Positions 44,820-56,180 are shown, counted from the first letter of the stretch. The stretch is DNA of 64,000 nucleotides from Multifurca ochricompacta (GCA_022496185.1 WTXG01000069.1:101336-165335); one strand, 5' to 3'. Made by a program: numbers and translations. Notes: generated by a model not told the origin, from the letters alone.

Positions 44820-46325
44820 AAATCCTTTTTTGCGAATGCCTTTTCCACTAGGATGGCTCGCACTTCTTCACTCTCCTTCATCATGTTGGTCCATATTTCT
44901 TGCGCCTTTTCCTCCTTTGTCGGCGTCTTTTTGTCGACAGTCGGTGGGTTGTTGCGGACAGGTGTAACAGTTGCTTCTGCCGCACATACTCCCTTCTTCG
45001 GGCATTCCCTTGACATATGCCCTTGTGCTTTGCAGCGAAAGCACCGTCCTTCCTTCATCAACGTCTGCCTCTCATCTTCTGTAAGGGCAACTCGTGCCTT
45101 GGTTCTGTCAGCAGAGGTATCCATTGCGTTCGGATCCCTCTGACCGGTGTGTGTGGGTTTAATCCCAAAGGCGGCCTTCCATTGGTTGCGGGTCTTTCCC
45201 TTCCTGGTGTCGACTCCAAAGCGGGTCTGGAAGTCGAGGTAATCCTGCTGCTGTCATTGGGCAGCGTCGACCCATGTATCCCAGTCATTGGGATGGTGGA
45301 ACTGGATGATATTCTTTACCAGGGGGTTAGGCAACCCCTGGGAGAAGAGGTCCAGCGTTGCCTCTTCGTCTGTGTCATAACCGGCCCTGTTGGCCAAACT
45401 TCTGAACTTTGCCACATAGGCGTCTAGTTCTCCTTTTTCCATCTTTAGGGCTTTCAACTCCCGAGCCGCCTTCTGCTTGGCCTGCCCATCCGTGTATGCA
45501 TCTTTAAATCGCTGGGCAATGGTTTCCCAAAGCCCCTCACTAGTGGTGCGACGCCCACTCTCAATTTGTTCGTTCAGCCACTCCAGCTGCTCCATGGTCC
45601 AATCGTCTACAGCCTCCCCTCGGATCAGCGATAGGAAGAGGTTGGCACGTTGGAAAGGATTGATAATTTGGGGAACGTCATGATTGAAGTTTTTGAAGGT
45701 GGTGAACTCCAACATAAACTTTTTGCTTGTGATCGATCCCCTGTAAACGTCTGTGGCAGTACACCTGACAGACGTCCTGACGGTGGGGGAATGTTCGGTG
45801 GCAGCATGGCTGGGGTGGTGGCGGAGGAGGAGCTGGGTCTGGAAGTTGGGCGGCGATTGTGGACATGTTTTGGTAAAATGGGGTGATGGTGTCTGTGGAC
45901 TGTATGGAAATCTGGGGGGTTGTCAAAGCAGGAGCTCTGATCGTGACAACTCCGGGTGCAACTGGGGCTGTAGTCGACGCTAATACCAGTGCTTCTTCAC
46001 TATTTCTTCTACTACTCTTCTGGTCAGAGTCCGTAACAATGGCTGGGGGATTTTCTCTCCACGGCCCTAATCCAAATTCAGGCGGAGCAGGTCCTGTAGT
46101 GACCCAAGAGTTTCGACTGTCCGAATATCGGATACGGTACCAAACTCTTTTCTCGTCGTCGTATTCTACCGGTTGGTATCTTCCGTCGTGATAGACGTAG
46201 TATCCAAACTCGGATTCAAAGTCTTTCCAAGCGGCAGAGCCAAGTACTTGTTGTGAAAGATTATTCTCGTCTCTGCGTTCGATGAGTTCTTCTTTAAAGA
46301 GGGTCTGACTGCGGCTGGAAGCCAC
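44816..46325 (-). pseudogene. Chromovirus B gag
   Basis: The frame equivalent to MASSRSQ... begins with GTG (46323-46325), not ATG. The N-terminal part has GYYVYHDGRYQPVEYD and VWYRIRYSDS; the capsid-like part has NLFLSLIRGEAVDDWTMEQL and LDLFSQGLPNPLVKNIIQF. The knuckle is CFRCKAQGHMSREC. A frameshift lies near 45730 and a TGA at 45254. It ends ...AKKDF-TGA at 44816-44818. Confidence 0.85.
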
Positions 46326-46331
46326 GGTGAG

Positions 46332-46342
46332 AGACTCGACTT
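46332..46342 (-). other. Self-priming primer site of chromovirus B
   Basis: AAGTCGAGTCT on the minus strand is two bases from the LTR. Its complement AGACTCGACTT lies in the LTR at 46560-46570, 34 nt after the TATATAAG start (46604). Confidence 0.75.
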
Positions 46343-46344
46343 GA

Positions 46345-46920
46345 TGTTACGCCCGTGTGGGACGTTCCACACGACTTGTGTGACAGTGTTCGTTCGGATC
46401 AGATAAGAGATCAATAAGACCTCTTGGAGTTTAAGCGGGAGGAGTCAGAGTCAAGAGGCTGTACTCTAAGACACTGTTGAGGAAAGTACCAGAAGTACTG
46501 AGATGATCGAGTCAAGGCTTCAAAGGGATGTCCAGAAGACAAGCACCGATGTATTCAATAAGTCGAGTCTGAGGTCTACAAGGTAGCTACAGTGGACTTA
46601 TATACGTAATCGAAGTGGGCGTCTATGAGATAAGGAGTACGAGTCAGGTGGGCCCGAATATACGGAAGTGGAGGGCGTAAAGCCTGGCTTCTGATAGGGT
46701 ACTAAGTAAGTGTCCGGTCTTAAAGATAAAGAGATAAGAGATAAAAGGCAAACATAGTACACAGTCCGTCAACAGATACAAAGCAGTCACGGGGATGGAA
46801 GCAAGGCACGTGAAGGATCCCACGACGGGGACGTGATCAGGAAGTGTAAAGTAGGTGGTAACGAAGGGTTGTCGTTGGGGAGAGTGAAGAAGACAGGGAG
46901 GGAGGGTAAAAATTGTAACA
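46345..46920 (-). repeat. 5' LTR of chromovirus B
   Basis: It is 576 bp, TGTTACGCCC...ATTGTAACA, paired with 39465-40050. TATATAAG is on the minus strand at 46597-46604. Confidence 0.92.
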
Positions 46921-47733
46921 ATTAGCCTTGTGGCCCAGCTTCTGGCAATAGAAGCAGGTGACATCATTGGACGATGATGCACCTGCAGGTTGTGGTGTGA
47001 AATTTGTTTGTTTTTGTTTTTTATTTTTGTTGACATGGGCTGCCTTGTTAAGGGCAGCCCCAACACCACTTCCTGCAGGGCCGGCTAGTCAGCTTTCCTC
47101 ATTTAGGAACCTTTGTACAAGGTCCTGAGGGGAAAGGCAGTCAGGTGGACCTGATGCCAGGATTGAGCCAGCAATGGCATTGTAGGATGGAGGTAGGGAT
47201 TGGAGCAAAATAAAGCTCATCTGGAGATCAGAGATCTCCATCCCGTTCTCTTTAAGAGTACTCCTCACATCCAACACACGCTGCAACTGGGGCCTAAATT
47301 GTTTGCCTTCCTCCAAATGGAAGGATGAAACTGAGCACCACAGATTGTCAGTGGCCATGCTACCTACTGAGCTGTAGAGTGATTCCAATCGCTCATACTT
47401 GGCATTGACAGAAGGGTAAGTTCTGTCAGAGGCAATTTGGGAGTATGTTTCTGGCAATGTTACCATCACCAGAACTCCCATTAGGACTTCCTCCACTCTG
47501 TTCCACTCTAGGTACATAGGCTCCAACCATTGTGCGAAGCATTTAGCGTACTTGTCATCCTTTTCTCCATCTTCTGGCTTGGGTGGATTAAGGAATTCAG
47601 GGGCATCATGAGTAATGTGCCTCTTCATCCCATTTATCCTCAGCAAGGCAGTGAAGGACACTGACCATTGCTGCCAGTTGGAGCCATCAAGCTTGTCAAA
47701 CTTGAAGGTGGGTGGGAAGACAATGGAAGACAT

Positions 47734-48444
47734 TTGAGATGATTTTAAGAAAAGGTTGATCCTGGTTCCAAGGAGCAATTAGAACCAGTTGTCCAGGTCT
47801 CATTTAAGAGGGCCCGTCCATTCTGTGGTGCTATGCTACAGAACTTAAAGAAGTCCTGCCTCTGATGTGCAACTTCTAAGTAGTATAGTAAGCTGTCTAG
47901 CACCATCTACAACAAGTCCTAAGCCCACATCAGGGGAATGTTGTGTAAATAGATGGGGAGTCATGTCATGGAGGAGCCAACTGCAAGTTCCACTAGAGAC
48001 AAAGGGTATAGAGCCCTTCCTCTAGTGCTGGTGGTGGAGTCCATGATTAAGCCCTAGATGATTGGGGCCATGACTATAGTAGACTATCAAGTTTCCTCTG
48101 GTTGGGGTGGACCCCCAATGACAGCAGTGGGTACTTCTGCCCAGAGATGAAACCTTCTAGCTACTGTGTAAATACTATAGTAGTTCAAGCCTACTTGTAT
48201 CGAGCCCAAGCATCATGGGAGTGACTACCCATGCCTTGTTATAGACCCTAAACTCTACCTGCAGGTTGCTAAACCTGGCTTATGGATCGAGCCAAGCATT
48301 GACTGAACCTATAGCCCCAAGCCTTCTGGGCAAGTGGCCTACTAAGACTATGGATGGGACGAAAACCCAGCTACAACTAAGAATACTATTTACTTAGAGC
48401 ACACATGAGGAGCTCAAGGTGTTTCACCTGCTTAGGGTCCCTCA
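47734..48444 (-). other. Copia-1 untranslated leader, part 1
   Basis: With 55968-56180 this makes a leader of about 0.9 kb between primer site and gag ATG, long for a copia element. No reading frame or repeat stands out, so it may contain an unrecognised insertion or an intron. It is cut by chromovirus C at CCTCA (48440-48444). Confidence 0.5.
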
Positions 48445-49038
48445 TGTTACAAACCCCACTGCATTGTCTCGCTTTCTTTTCTTCATCATGTGACTCGTTG
48501 TTGGGACATGTTGATCCCTTTGTTGACTGTGTTGTGACTGGCTTTGCCCTTGTTTGTCCCTTATCTCTGACTCATGCTGTGCTTATCTATGACTCGTAAT
48601 TTACATCAGAACGCTTACATATTTTCCCACCAGAATCGCGACTATACCAGATTCGTCTACGTATATTCTCACCTGGCCCACTTGACTCCATTCCTTCTTT
48701 AGATACATTACGACTTCATTGATATGCCGAGTACGATACTCTGATTCAGACTCCGATCTCTATTACATATATAAGGCCTGCCTAGATAGCCTGTATACCT
48801 TAGACTCGACTTCTTAATCGACTTGGTGCATTACCTTCTGGGTGATTCCTAAGACCCGACTCTTGAATCATCTCAGTGCTTCTGGCACTCTTCCGCTCAC
48901 CAGTACTAAGGGATTAGCTCCTTGGTATTGACTTCTCACCCGAACTCCGTGTACTTGAAAGACAGTGCACACCTGACTTCGTAGTTTCACTACGCGACTT
49001 ATCACACGTCGTGACGAACGCCCACACCAGGCGTTACA
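48445..49038 (+). repeat. 5' LTR of chromovirus C
   Basis: It runs TGTTACAAACCCC...GGCGTTACA. TATATAAG is at 48768-48775 and the self-primer motif AGACTCGACTT at 48802-48812. It differs from the 3' LTR by 16 substitutions and no indels. Confidence 0.95.
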
Positions 49039-49040
49039 TT

Positions 49041-49051
49041 AAGTCGAGTCT
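49041..49051 (+). other. Self-priming primer site of chromovirus C
   Basis: AAGTCGAGTCT is two bases after the LTR. All 11 bases complement 48802-48812. This is the Tf1-type arrangement, where the primer is the folded 5' end of the element's own RNA. Confidence 0.78.
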
Positions 49052-49060
49052 CTCCCCACC

Positions 49061-50590
49061 GTGGCTTCATCCAGCCGCAGTCAGACCTTGCACAACGAAG
49101 AACTCATCGACCGCTGAGACGAGGATAATCTTTCACAACAAGTCCTTGGCTCTGCTGTCTGGAAAGATTTTGAAACCGAGTTTGGATACTACGTCTATCA
49201 CGACAATCAGTACCAGCCAGTTGAATACGACGAACAGAAGAGGGTCTGGTACCGTATCTGTTACTCTAGAAGCCATCGTTCCTGGGTTACCACAGGACCC
49301 GCCCCACCAGAGTACGGCCTAGGACCCTGGAGAGAGAATCCTCCAGCCATCGTCACAGATTCAGAAACAGAAGAATACATTGAAGAAAGCAGCGAAGACA
49401 CACAAGTCATAGCCACTAGTTTTACGGCTCAGACAGTTGCACCAGAGAGTACTACGTTCAGAACAACTGCTTTAGTCTCTCCCCAGATCACATGACAGAC
49501 CTCAGACACCCCGACCATTACATACCCAACAATGTCAACCATTGCTGCACAGTTACCCGACCCCGCTCCCATTGTCCCCGCTCCAAACCTTCCTCCCCCA
49601 TCAGGACGCCTTACGGGAGTCCTGCCGACCACGTTTACCGGTGACCGATCACAGAGCAAAAAGTTCATGCTCGAGTTTGAGACGTTCAAAAATTTCAATC
49701 ATGACATCCCCCAGATCGTGAACCCTTTCCAGCGAACCAACCTTTTCCTCTCGCTTATCAGAGGGGATTCCGTCGATGACTGGACAATGGAGCAGATTGA
49801 ATGGCTGAACGACAGAGTTACAGCTGGAACCAGAACCACAGACGAAGATCTGTGGGATGTAGTGGTGCAAAGATTTAAAGACGCCTTTACAGATGGGCAG
49901 GCCAAACAGAAGGCTGCCAGAGAACTGAAGTCCCTCAAAATGGAGAGAGGTGACTTAGATGGCTATGTAGCCAGATTTCGCAACCTGGCCAAGAGAGTGG
50001 GGTACGATGTGAATGAAGAGGCGATGCTTGACCTCTTCTCCCAGGGGTTGCCCAACCCCCTGGTGAAAAACATCATCCAATTCCATCACCCCGAGTCATG
50101 GAGCCAGTGGACAAGTGCTGCCAGAACGCAGCAACAGGATTACCTAGACTTCCAAACACGGTTTGGAGTTGACACGAAGAAGGGTAAAACCCGTGATCAG
50201 TGGAAGGCGGCGTTTGGAGTAAAACCTACCCACCCCCGAGACCCCAATGCCATGGACACATCAGCAGATCATACCAAGGCCCGTGCAGCCCTTACCGATG
50301 ACGAAAAGAAAAATCTTATGAAAGAAGGGCGCTGCTTCCACTGCCGAGCACAAGGGCACATGTCATGATTCTGCCCGAAGAAAACAGTTTGTGCTGCTGA
50401 AGCAATGGTAGCTGCCACAACCATGACACCGCCAGTACAGAATCTCCCTACCCCAGTCAAAGAAAACCCGGTAACCGCCCCGAAGACCAAAGAACAAAAA
50501 GCAGCGGCTATCTGGGAACATATGATGAACAAAGACGAGGCAGTACGCGCCTTGATCGTCGATAAGGCCTTTGGCCAGAAGGATTTTTGA
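49061..50590 (+). pseudogene. Chromovirus C gag
   Basis: It is one frame from GTG (49061) through MSTIAAQLPDP (49532) to the stop at 50588-50590. Landmarks are GYYVYHDNQYQPVEYD, LSLIRGDSVDDWTMEQIEWL, LDLFSQGLPNPLVKNIIQF and the knuckle CFHCRAQGHMS-stop-FC. In-frame TGA codons lie at 49115, 49493 and 50366; the last replaces the Arg of the knuckle. No frameshift was seen. Translation may start at 49532 if the GTG is not used. Confidence 0.87.
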
Positions 50591-53500
50591 TCGGCTCGAC
50601 CCCATCAGCCTGGGCAAGAGCACTCCATGTAACTTCTGTGTATACTAGTCGTTTCAAATCGTTAAAAATACCAGTACACTTTGAAACCAAACAGAAGACG
50701 GCCGACAGATGGATATTGATTGACTCTGGAGCTACAGACAACTTCATTAGCCAACGACTCCAGAGGACGCTAGGACTGGGGACACAGTTACTCCCCCAGG
50801 AAAAAAACATTTGGAACATAGATGGGACAGCTAACAAAGCTGGGAAAATCACACATTGCTGTGATTTAGAAGTACAGGTTGGGGAACGAACGAAGCAACT
50901 TCGTTTCCTCATCACAGATCTAGGAGAGGAAGACATGGTTCTAGGATACCCATGGCTGGCAGCATTCGAACCCAAGATCAACTGGGCAGAGGCCACCATG
51001 GATAAAGATTTCTACCCAGTGATCATTACGTCCCTCGGATACGATTACGCCACACGACACCCTCTCACTCATGCTATTGTCATGGGATCGGCCGTCACCT
51101 GGAGTGACATAGAACCTGTGGATCAGGTGTTTTGTTATGTCACGAAAGCGTCAGAACTGGCCCAGGCAGAGGCACGGAAGAATCCAGAAAAGACATTTGA
51201 AGAAGTAGTCCCTGCAGAATATCATCGACACTGGAAGGTCTTTTCAGAAGAAGAGTCACAGCGCTTTCCTCCTTCTCGACCTTGGGATCACGCTATTGAT
51301 TTCGTCCCAGACACCCCACGGTCAGTGGACTGTAAGATCTACCCCTTGTCACAGCCGGAAAAGGAGGCGCTTTCTACGTTCCTGGAAGAGCACCTGGCAA
51401 AAGGATACATATGACCTTCAAACTCGCCTTATGCATCACCCTTCTTTTTCATCAAGAAGAAGGACGGAAAACTGCGACCGGTACAGGACTACAGATGGAT
51501 TAACAAACTCACGGTGAAAAACAACTACCCACTTCCTCTAATCTCGGAAATCGTCGACAAAATGCATGATAAAGCCCTATTCTCAAAAATGGACGTTCGT
51601 TGGGGATACAATAACATTCGCATCCGAGAAGGCGACCAGCCCAAAGCCGCCTTCAAGACCAATCAAGGACTCTTTGAACCCAACGTTATGTTCTTTGGCT
51701 TAACAAACTCACTGGCGACCTTCCAGGCCATGATGAATCACATTTTCCGAGACCTGATCCTTACAGAAGAGGTCGTAGTATATATGGATGATATCCTGGT
51801 AGCCATGAGAGACGACATTCACCACCACCGGACCCGAGTTCACGAGGTATTAGAAATCCTGGCAAAACACGACCTCTATTTGAAACCTGCCAAATGCTCC
51901 TTCAAGCAAAAGACTGTCAAATACCTAGGTGTTATCCTGGAAGGAGGACAAGTGCGCATGGACCCTGTAAAAGTGCAAGGCATTCGAGAATGGACCGCCC
52001 CTCAGTGTACCAAAGACATCAGATCATTCATTGGATTCTGCAATTTCTACTGACGCTTTGTCAAGGGATTTTCAGCTATCGCCAACCACTGAATGACTTG
52101 TTGAAAAAGGACATGCCCTGGCACTGGGACGAACTACAGCAGAAAGCATTTGACCAGATAAAAGCGATAATCAGCGCTGAGCCAGTTCTTATCCAACCCG
52201 ACCTGACCAAACCCTTCGAACTGGAGGTTGATGCCTCCATGTATGCCAATGGCACAGTCTTGTCACAAAGAGATACTGGGGGATTCTTCACCCGTCGCAT
52301 TCTACTCGGAAACGTTCTCACCAGCGGAAAGAAATTATGACATTTGGGACAGAGAACTATTGGCTATGTCAAAGCGTTATGACATTGGCAACCATACTTG
52401 GCCGGATCTCCGCATAAGACCATCATCTATACAGACCACTCCAACCTCTTGTACTGGAGAGAACCACATAAGATCAGTCGACAGATAGCACGAGAAGTCT
52501 TGGAGCTTGAAGAGTACAACTTCACACTCAAGCACCTACCTGGAGCTCGTAATGCACGAGCTGATGCCCTGTCCAGACCGACCAGACGAGATGAAGGGGA
52601 AAATGACAATGACAATATCATCGTTTTACCAGAAGATGTCTTCGCAAAGACCGCTGTTGTCAGCCTCCATGACATGGATCTATGGGCCCAAGTGACGCAA
52701 AACATGAACCAGGAACTGTGCAAATCCTGGGCAGAGCCGCATAACATAAAGATGAAAGACGGCCTTTGGTGGAAAGACGGCGATCGATTGGTTGTCACTG
52801 GTGGCGACAACATTAAGAGGGGGGTGATTCATTTTCACCACGACCTTCCCTCTGCAGGACACCCAGGGATCGCAAATACATACGCCCTTGCCAAACGAGA
52901 CTACTGGTGGCCAAACATGAAAAAGGATGTTGAAGCATATGTCAAAGGATGCGCAGAATGCCAGGCGAACAAATAAACACTCACCCAAGACCGCCGGCAC
53001 TTTCACCCATTACGCCAGTCGCAACAGCTCCCTTCCAGACCATCACCATGGACTTCATTGTCAAACTCCCACAATCACAGGGATACGACTCGATACTTAC
53101 CATCACGGACCATGACTACTCAAAGGCTGCCCTCTTCATCCCCTGTAACGAGACAATATCAGCGGAAGGAGTTGCGAAACTCTACCTGAACCACATCTAC
53201 CGGCATTATGGACTGCCACAGAAGATTATTTCCGACCGAGACCCACGATTCGCCTCCATGTTCGCCCAAGCACTCTGTAAATGTCTCGATATTCAGCAGA
53301 ACATATCCACCGCATATCACCCCCAGACGGATGGACAGTTGGAATGAACAAATCAATGGCTGGAACAGTACCTTCGATTTTGGTGTAACGAACGACAGAA
53401 TGACTGGGCAGAATGGCTGGCGACGGCTGAGTTCGCACATAATAACTGGCCAAACGGAACGACAAAGACCACTCCCTTCTCTCTTATTATGGGGTGGAAC

Positions 53501-54151
53501 CCTCGCACTACATGGACAGACAAACCCACGAACGTACCATCTGTGACACAGCATATCAGCCAATGGGAGGAAATACGGGAATCGGCCAGTAGAAACCTTC
53601 AGAAGGTGCAAAGGACCCTGGCCGAGAAGCCCACTAAGTTTACGCCCTACCAGGTCGGAGATCAAGTCTGGTTAGAAGGACGTAATATCCACACGTCACA
53701 CCCCACGGCAAAACTGGCTCCCAGACGCCATGGCCCTTTTGTAATCGAACAGAAGCTTTCGGACGTTATGTACAAGCTCACATTACCCACCACCTGGAAG
53801 ATACACCCTGTCTTCCATGCCAACCTTCTAATGCCGTATAAAGAAACCGCCATTCATGGACAGAATTTTCCCAGACCTCCCCCTGACCTCATTGATGGAG
53901 AACCGGAATGGGAAGTGGAACGTATTGCCAATGCCAAATGGAAGGGTAGAGGACGTAATCGAAGACTCCATTACTTGATCAAATGGAAGGGATTCCCAGA
54001 TGCCGACAACTCGTGGGAACCTGCTGCGGATGTCTTTGCGCCCAAACTCATCGAAGACTTCTATAGACGCCACCCAGAAGCAGATAAAGAGCCAGAGAAA
54101 ATACGAATTGCTGAACAACTCTCTCCCCCACAACTGACCAGAAATTCACCC
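50587..54151 (+). pseudogene. Chromovirus C pol
   Basis: It overlaps gag in the -1 frame at GGATTTTTGA. Protease ILIDSGATDNFIS, then RT with [20 protein letters not shown] and VYMDDILVA (51780), RNase H with YTDHSNLLYWREPHK, and an integrase zinc finger HFHHDLPSAGHPG...CAECQ. The catalytic core has MDFIVK, SDRDPRF and TDGQLE. The chromodomain is [19 protein letters not shown] (about 53970). TGA stops lie at 51412, 52051 and 53345; frameshifts near 52087, 52290 and 52975. It is inactive. Confidence 0.88.
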
Positions 54152-55342
54152 ATGTCCTCATCTAAGATCCACGCCTCTGCCGCCATCGATGTGTTTCCCC
54201 TACTTACTCCTGTGCATCCTCCTTCTCGCCCACTTTCTCCTATTGACTACGATGCGACCGCCCAAGTGGCCCAAGGGGACAGAATCATCGACATTGACGA
54301 AGATTTTAATTTGCCCGAACACCCCCATCCCAACGACTTGATCGACGTAGACTTCGGTGATGAATCTCCCAAGTTCCCCTTCTTCCCCAATGACCCCAGT
54401 TCACGGTTCTATTTCCTGCTCATGATCCCATCCTCCAAGAACAACAGCACCACGGAAGTGGCCAAGTATATCTACTACACCAATGAAGGTATGGACGTAG
54501 CTGGATGCTTAGAAAAAGGAGGGCCTGTCTATGGGGCCCCAGTCTACCTCGAAGAGAAAAACGTCGAACGACTCCACTATGTCTTAGGGCCCGAACACTT
54601 GCAACACCTCTCAGCCCACGACCCCCGCGCCTTCGCGATCAATGAGGTGCTTCGAGACCTACGAATGCCATGACTGACCGCTGAGATTGCATGACTCCGT
54701 AAGTTCCAAGCTCTTCAGGACAATTTGGAGATGCAGCGCCGCAACTATGAACGACAGATGGTAAAGATTAATCGGGGGGTTTTTGACATAGAGCATCACC
54801 TGGCGAGCATCAGGACAAGGTTGGAACGAGGAGAGGCGTACCAAACGATTTCTGAACGGTACGCCGATATTTTTGCGCGACCACTTCCTCGTCGCCGCCT
54901 CAACCTTGCACCCTGGCTTAACCCTCACTGCTTCGAAATGCCGTGCCTCCATGAAAACCCCGATGGCAAGCTTTGCTGGTGCTGCAACAGCAAGTATCAT
55001 CTCAGTTGGTGCTGCCCTAAAGCCACGAAACGATGCCGACACTGTCAAAGTACCTCGCATTGGAGTCACCAATGCTTGTTCCGATGACTTATGCAGGCCC
55101 CCACTGTCCAGAACCCTTCGGGATGGTGCGGCAAATGTCTCTCCCACAACACCAGACATCGAGAGATTGACTGTCATGTTTACAATGGCTGCTTTCGCTG
55201 TGGGAGACAGGGGCCCTACGGTTTTCTACGAACACACGTTTGCCCCGCAGACGAAGAAAAGGAGAACTACGATGCTGATCACTATGCCATAGCCGACGAC
55301 TATCTCTCCCTGGTCCAGGATGACGACGGTATGCCAATCTAG
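54152..55342 (+). pseudogene. Chromovirus C extra 3' frame (ORF3), 397 codons, zinc-knuckle array
   Basis: Here ORF3 is in frame with pol, so it could be a pol extension or start at ATG 54152. Parts: an acidic region with HPHPNDLIDVDFGDE; YTNEGMDVAGCLEKGGPVYG; a coiled-coil-like stretch NLEMQRRNYERQMVKINRG; RGEAYQTISERYADIFA; then CWCCNSKYHLSWCC, CRHCQSTSHWSHQC, CGKCLSHNTRHREIDC and CFRCGRQ...HVC. In-frame TGA codons at 54671, 54692 and 55085 are the only lesions, each consistent with Arg. Conservation with B across four cysteine clusters shows it was a real protein. Role unknown; a second nucleic-acid-binding chaperone is my guess. Confidence 0.78.
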
Positions 55343-55373
55343 CTGGCTCTGCTAGGACTTAGAAAGGGGGTAA

Positions 55374-55967
55374 TGTTACAAACCCCACTGCATCGTCTCG
55401 CTTTCTTTTCTTCATCATGTGACTCGTTGTTGGGATGTGTTGATCCCTTTGTTGACTGTGTTGTGACTGGCTTTGCCCTTGTTTGTCCCTTATCTCTGAC
55501 TCATGCTGTGCTTATCTATGACTCATAATTTACATCAGAACACTTATGTATTTTCCCACCAGAATCGCGACTATACCAGATTCGTCTATGTATATTCTCA
55601 CCTGGCCCACTTGACTCCGTTCCTTCTTTAGATACATTACGACTTCATTGATATGCCGAGTACGATACTCTGATTCAGACTCCGATCTCTATTACGTATA
55701 TAAGGCCTGCCTAGATAGCCTGTATACCTTAGACTCGACTCCTTAATCAACTTGGTGCATTACCTTCTGGGTGATTCCTAAGACCCGACTCTTGAATCAT
55801 CTCAGTGCTTCTGGCACTCTTCCGCTCACCAGTACTAAGGGATTAGCTCCTTGGTATTGACTTCTCACCCGAACTCCGTGTACTTGAAAGACAGTGCACA
55901 CCTGACTTCGTAGTTTCGCTACGCGACTTATCACACGTCATGATGAACGCCCGCACCAGGCGTTACA
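55374..55967 (+). repeat. 3' LTR of chromovirus C
   Basis: It is 594 bp, preceded by the polypurine tract at 55361-55373. In this LTR the self-primer motif has one C/T change (AGACTCGACTC). Confidence 0.95.
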
Positions 55968-56180
55968 CCTCATCACCTCTTGCTAGAATCCCCTGAGGGA
56001 CTAGCCAGACAGATCAAGGTGGGCACATGAAGCACACCACCTTGTGGACAGTTAAGGGCAAGAGAAATGAAATTGAAGCTCACAAAGAAAACTGATTGGG
56101 AGAGGAGTTTTGTAGTTTGGTGAGCTTTGAAGAGTAAGGTTGGACTGATCAAAAAAGGAGGAACAGATCAGTTAAGCATG
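55968..56180 (-). other. Copia-1 untranslated leader, part 2
   Basis: This is non-coding sequence between the chromovirus C target site and the primer site of copia-1. No repeat or frame was noticed. Confidence 0.5.

Larger units (their letters stand above)
39465..46920 (-). mobile_element. Chromovirus B: full-length Ty3/gypsy element in copia-1 gag
   Basis: It is 7,456 bp with LTRs 39465-40050 and 46345-46920 and a 5-bp TSD ATTAG (39460-39464 and 46921-46925). The insertion lies within the zinc knuckle codons of copia-1 Gag. The order on the minus strand is LTR, primer site, gag, pol with chromodomain, extra 3' frame, polypurine tract AGAAGAGGGGGTGA, LTR. The LTRs differ by several small indels and more than a dozen substitutions, mostly CpG changes. 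Confidence 0.93.
34368..47733 (-). pseudogene. Copia-1 gag-pol
   Basis: Coding pieces, minus strand: 46926-47733, 36310-39464, 34368-34766. Gag starts MSSIVFPPTFKFDKLDGSNW. The CCHC knuckle CFYCQKLGHKANEC is split by chromovirus B. It continues with protease DSGATTHFTPY, GAG-pre-integrase HLRMGHMSKEAL, integrase HSDLVG / QNGRAERFNR, then RT with MDVKSAFLHGNL and LYVDDITILG, and RNase H GFADSSWGDQEDCHSTSGY. The end is LADGFTK...LVLE. Stops at 38458, 36799 and 34467 are TGA; the first replaces Arg of the DRGGEF motif seen intact in copia-2. Apart from these three stops the frame looks intact. Confidence 0.88.
48445..55967 (+). mobile_element. Chromovirus C: full-length Ty3/gypsy element in copia-1 leader
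   Basis: It is 7,523 bp, with two 594-bp LTRs and a perfect 5-bp TSD CCTCA (48440-48444 and 55968-55972). Order: LTR, self-primer site, gag, pol with chromodomain, extra 3' frame, polypurine tract GAAAGGGGGTAA, LTR. It belongs to a different subfamily from A/B (LTR starts TGTTACAAACCCC) but has the same gene plan. Confidence 0.95.

Noticed and set aside
54659..55177. 172-aa minus-strand frame opposite chromovirus C ORF3
   Set aside because: Same reason: a shadow of the conserved sense frame.
54152..55342. Envelope gene of an errantivirus-like element
   Set aside because: The position is right, but there is no signal peptide, membrane segment or furin-like site; cysteine clusters point to nucleic-acid binding.
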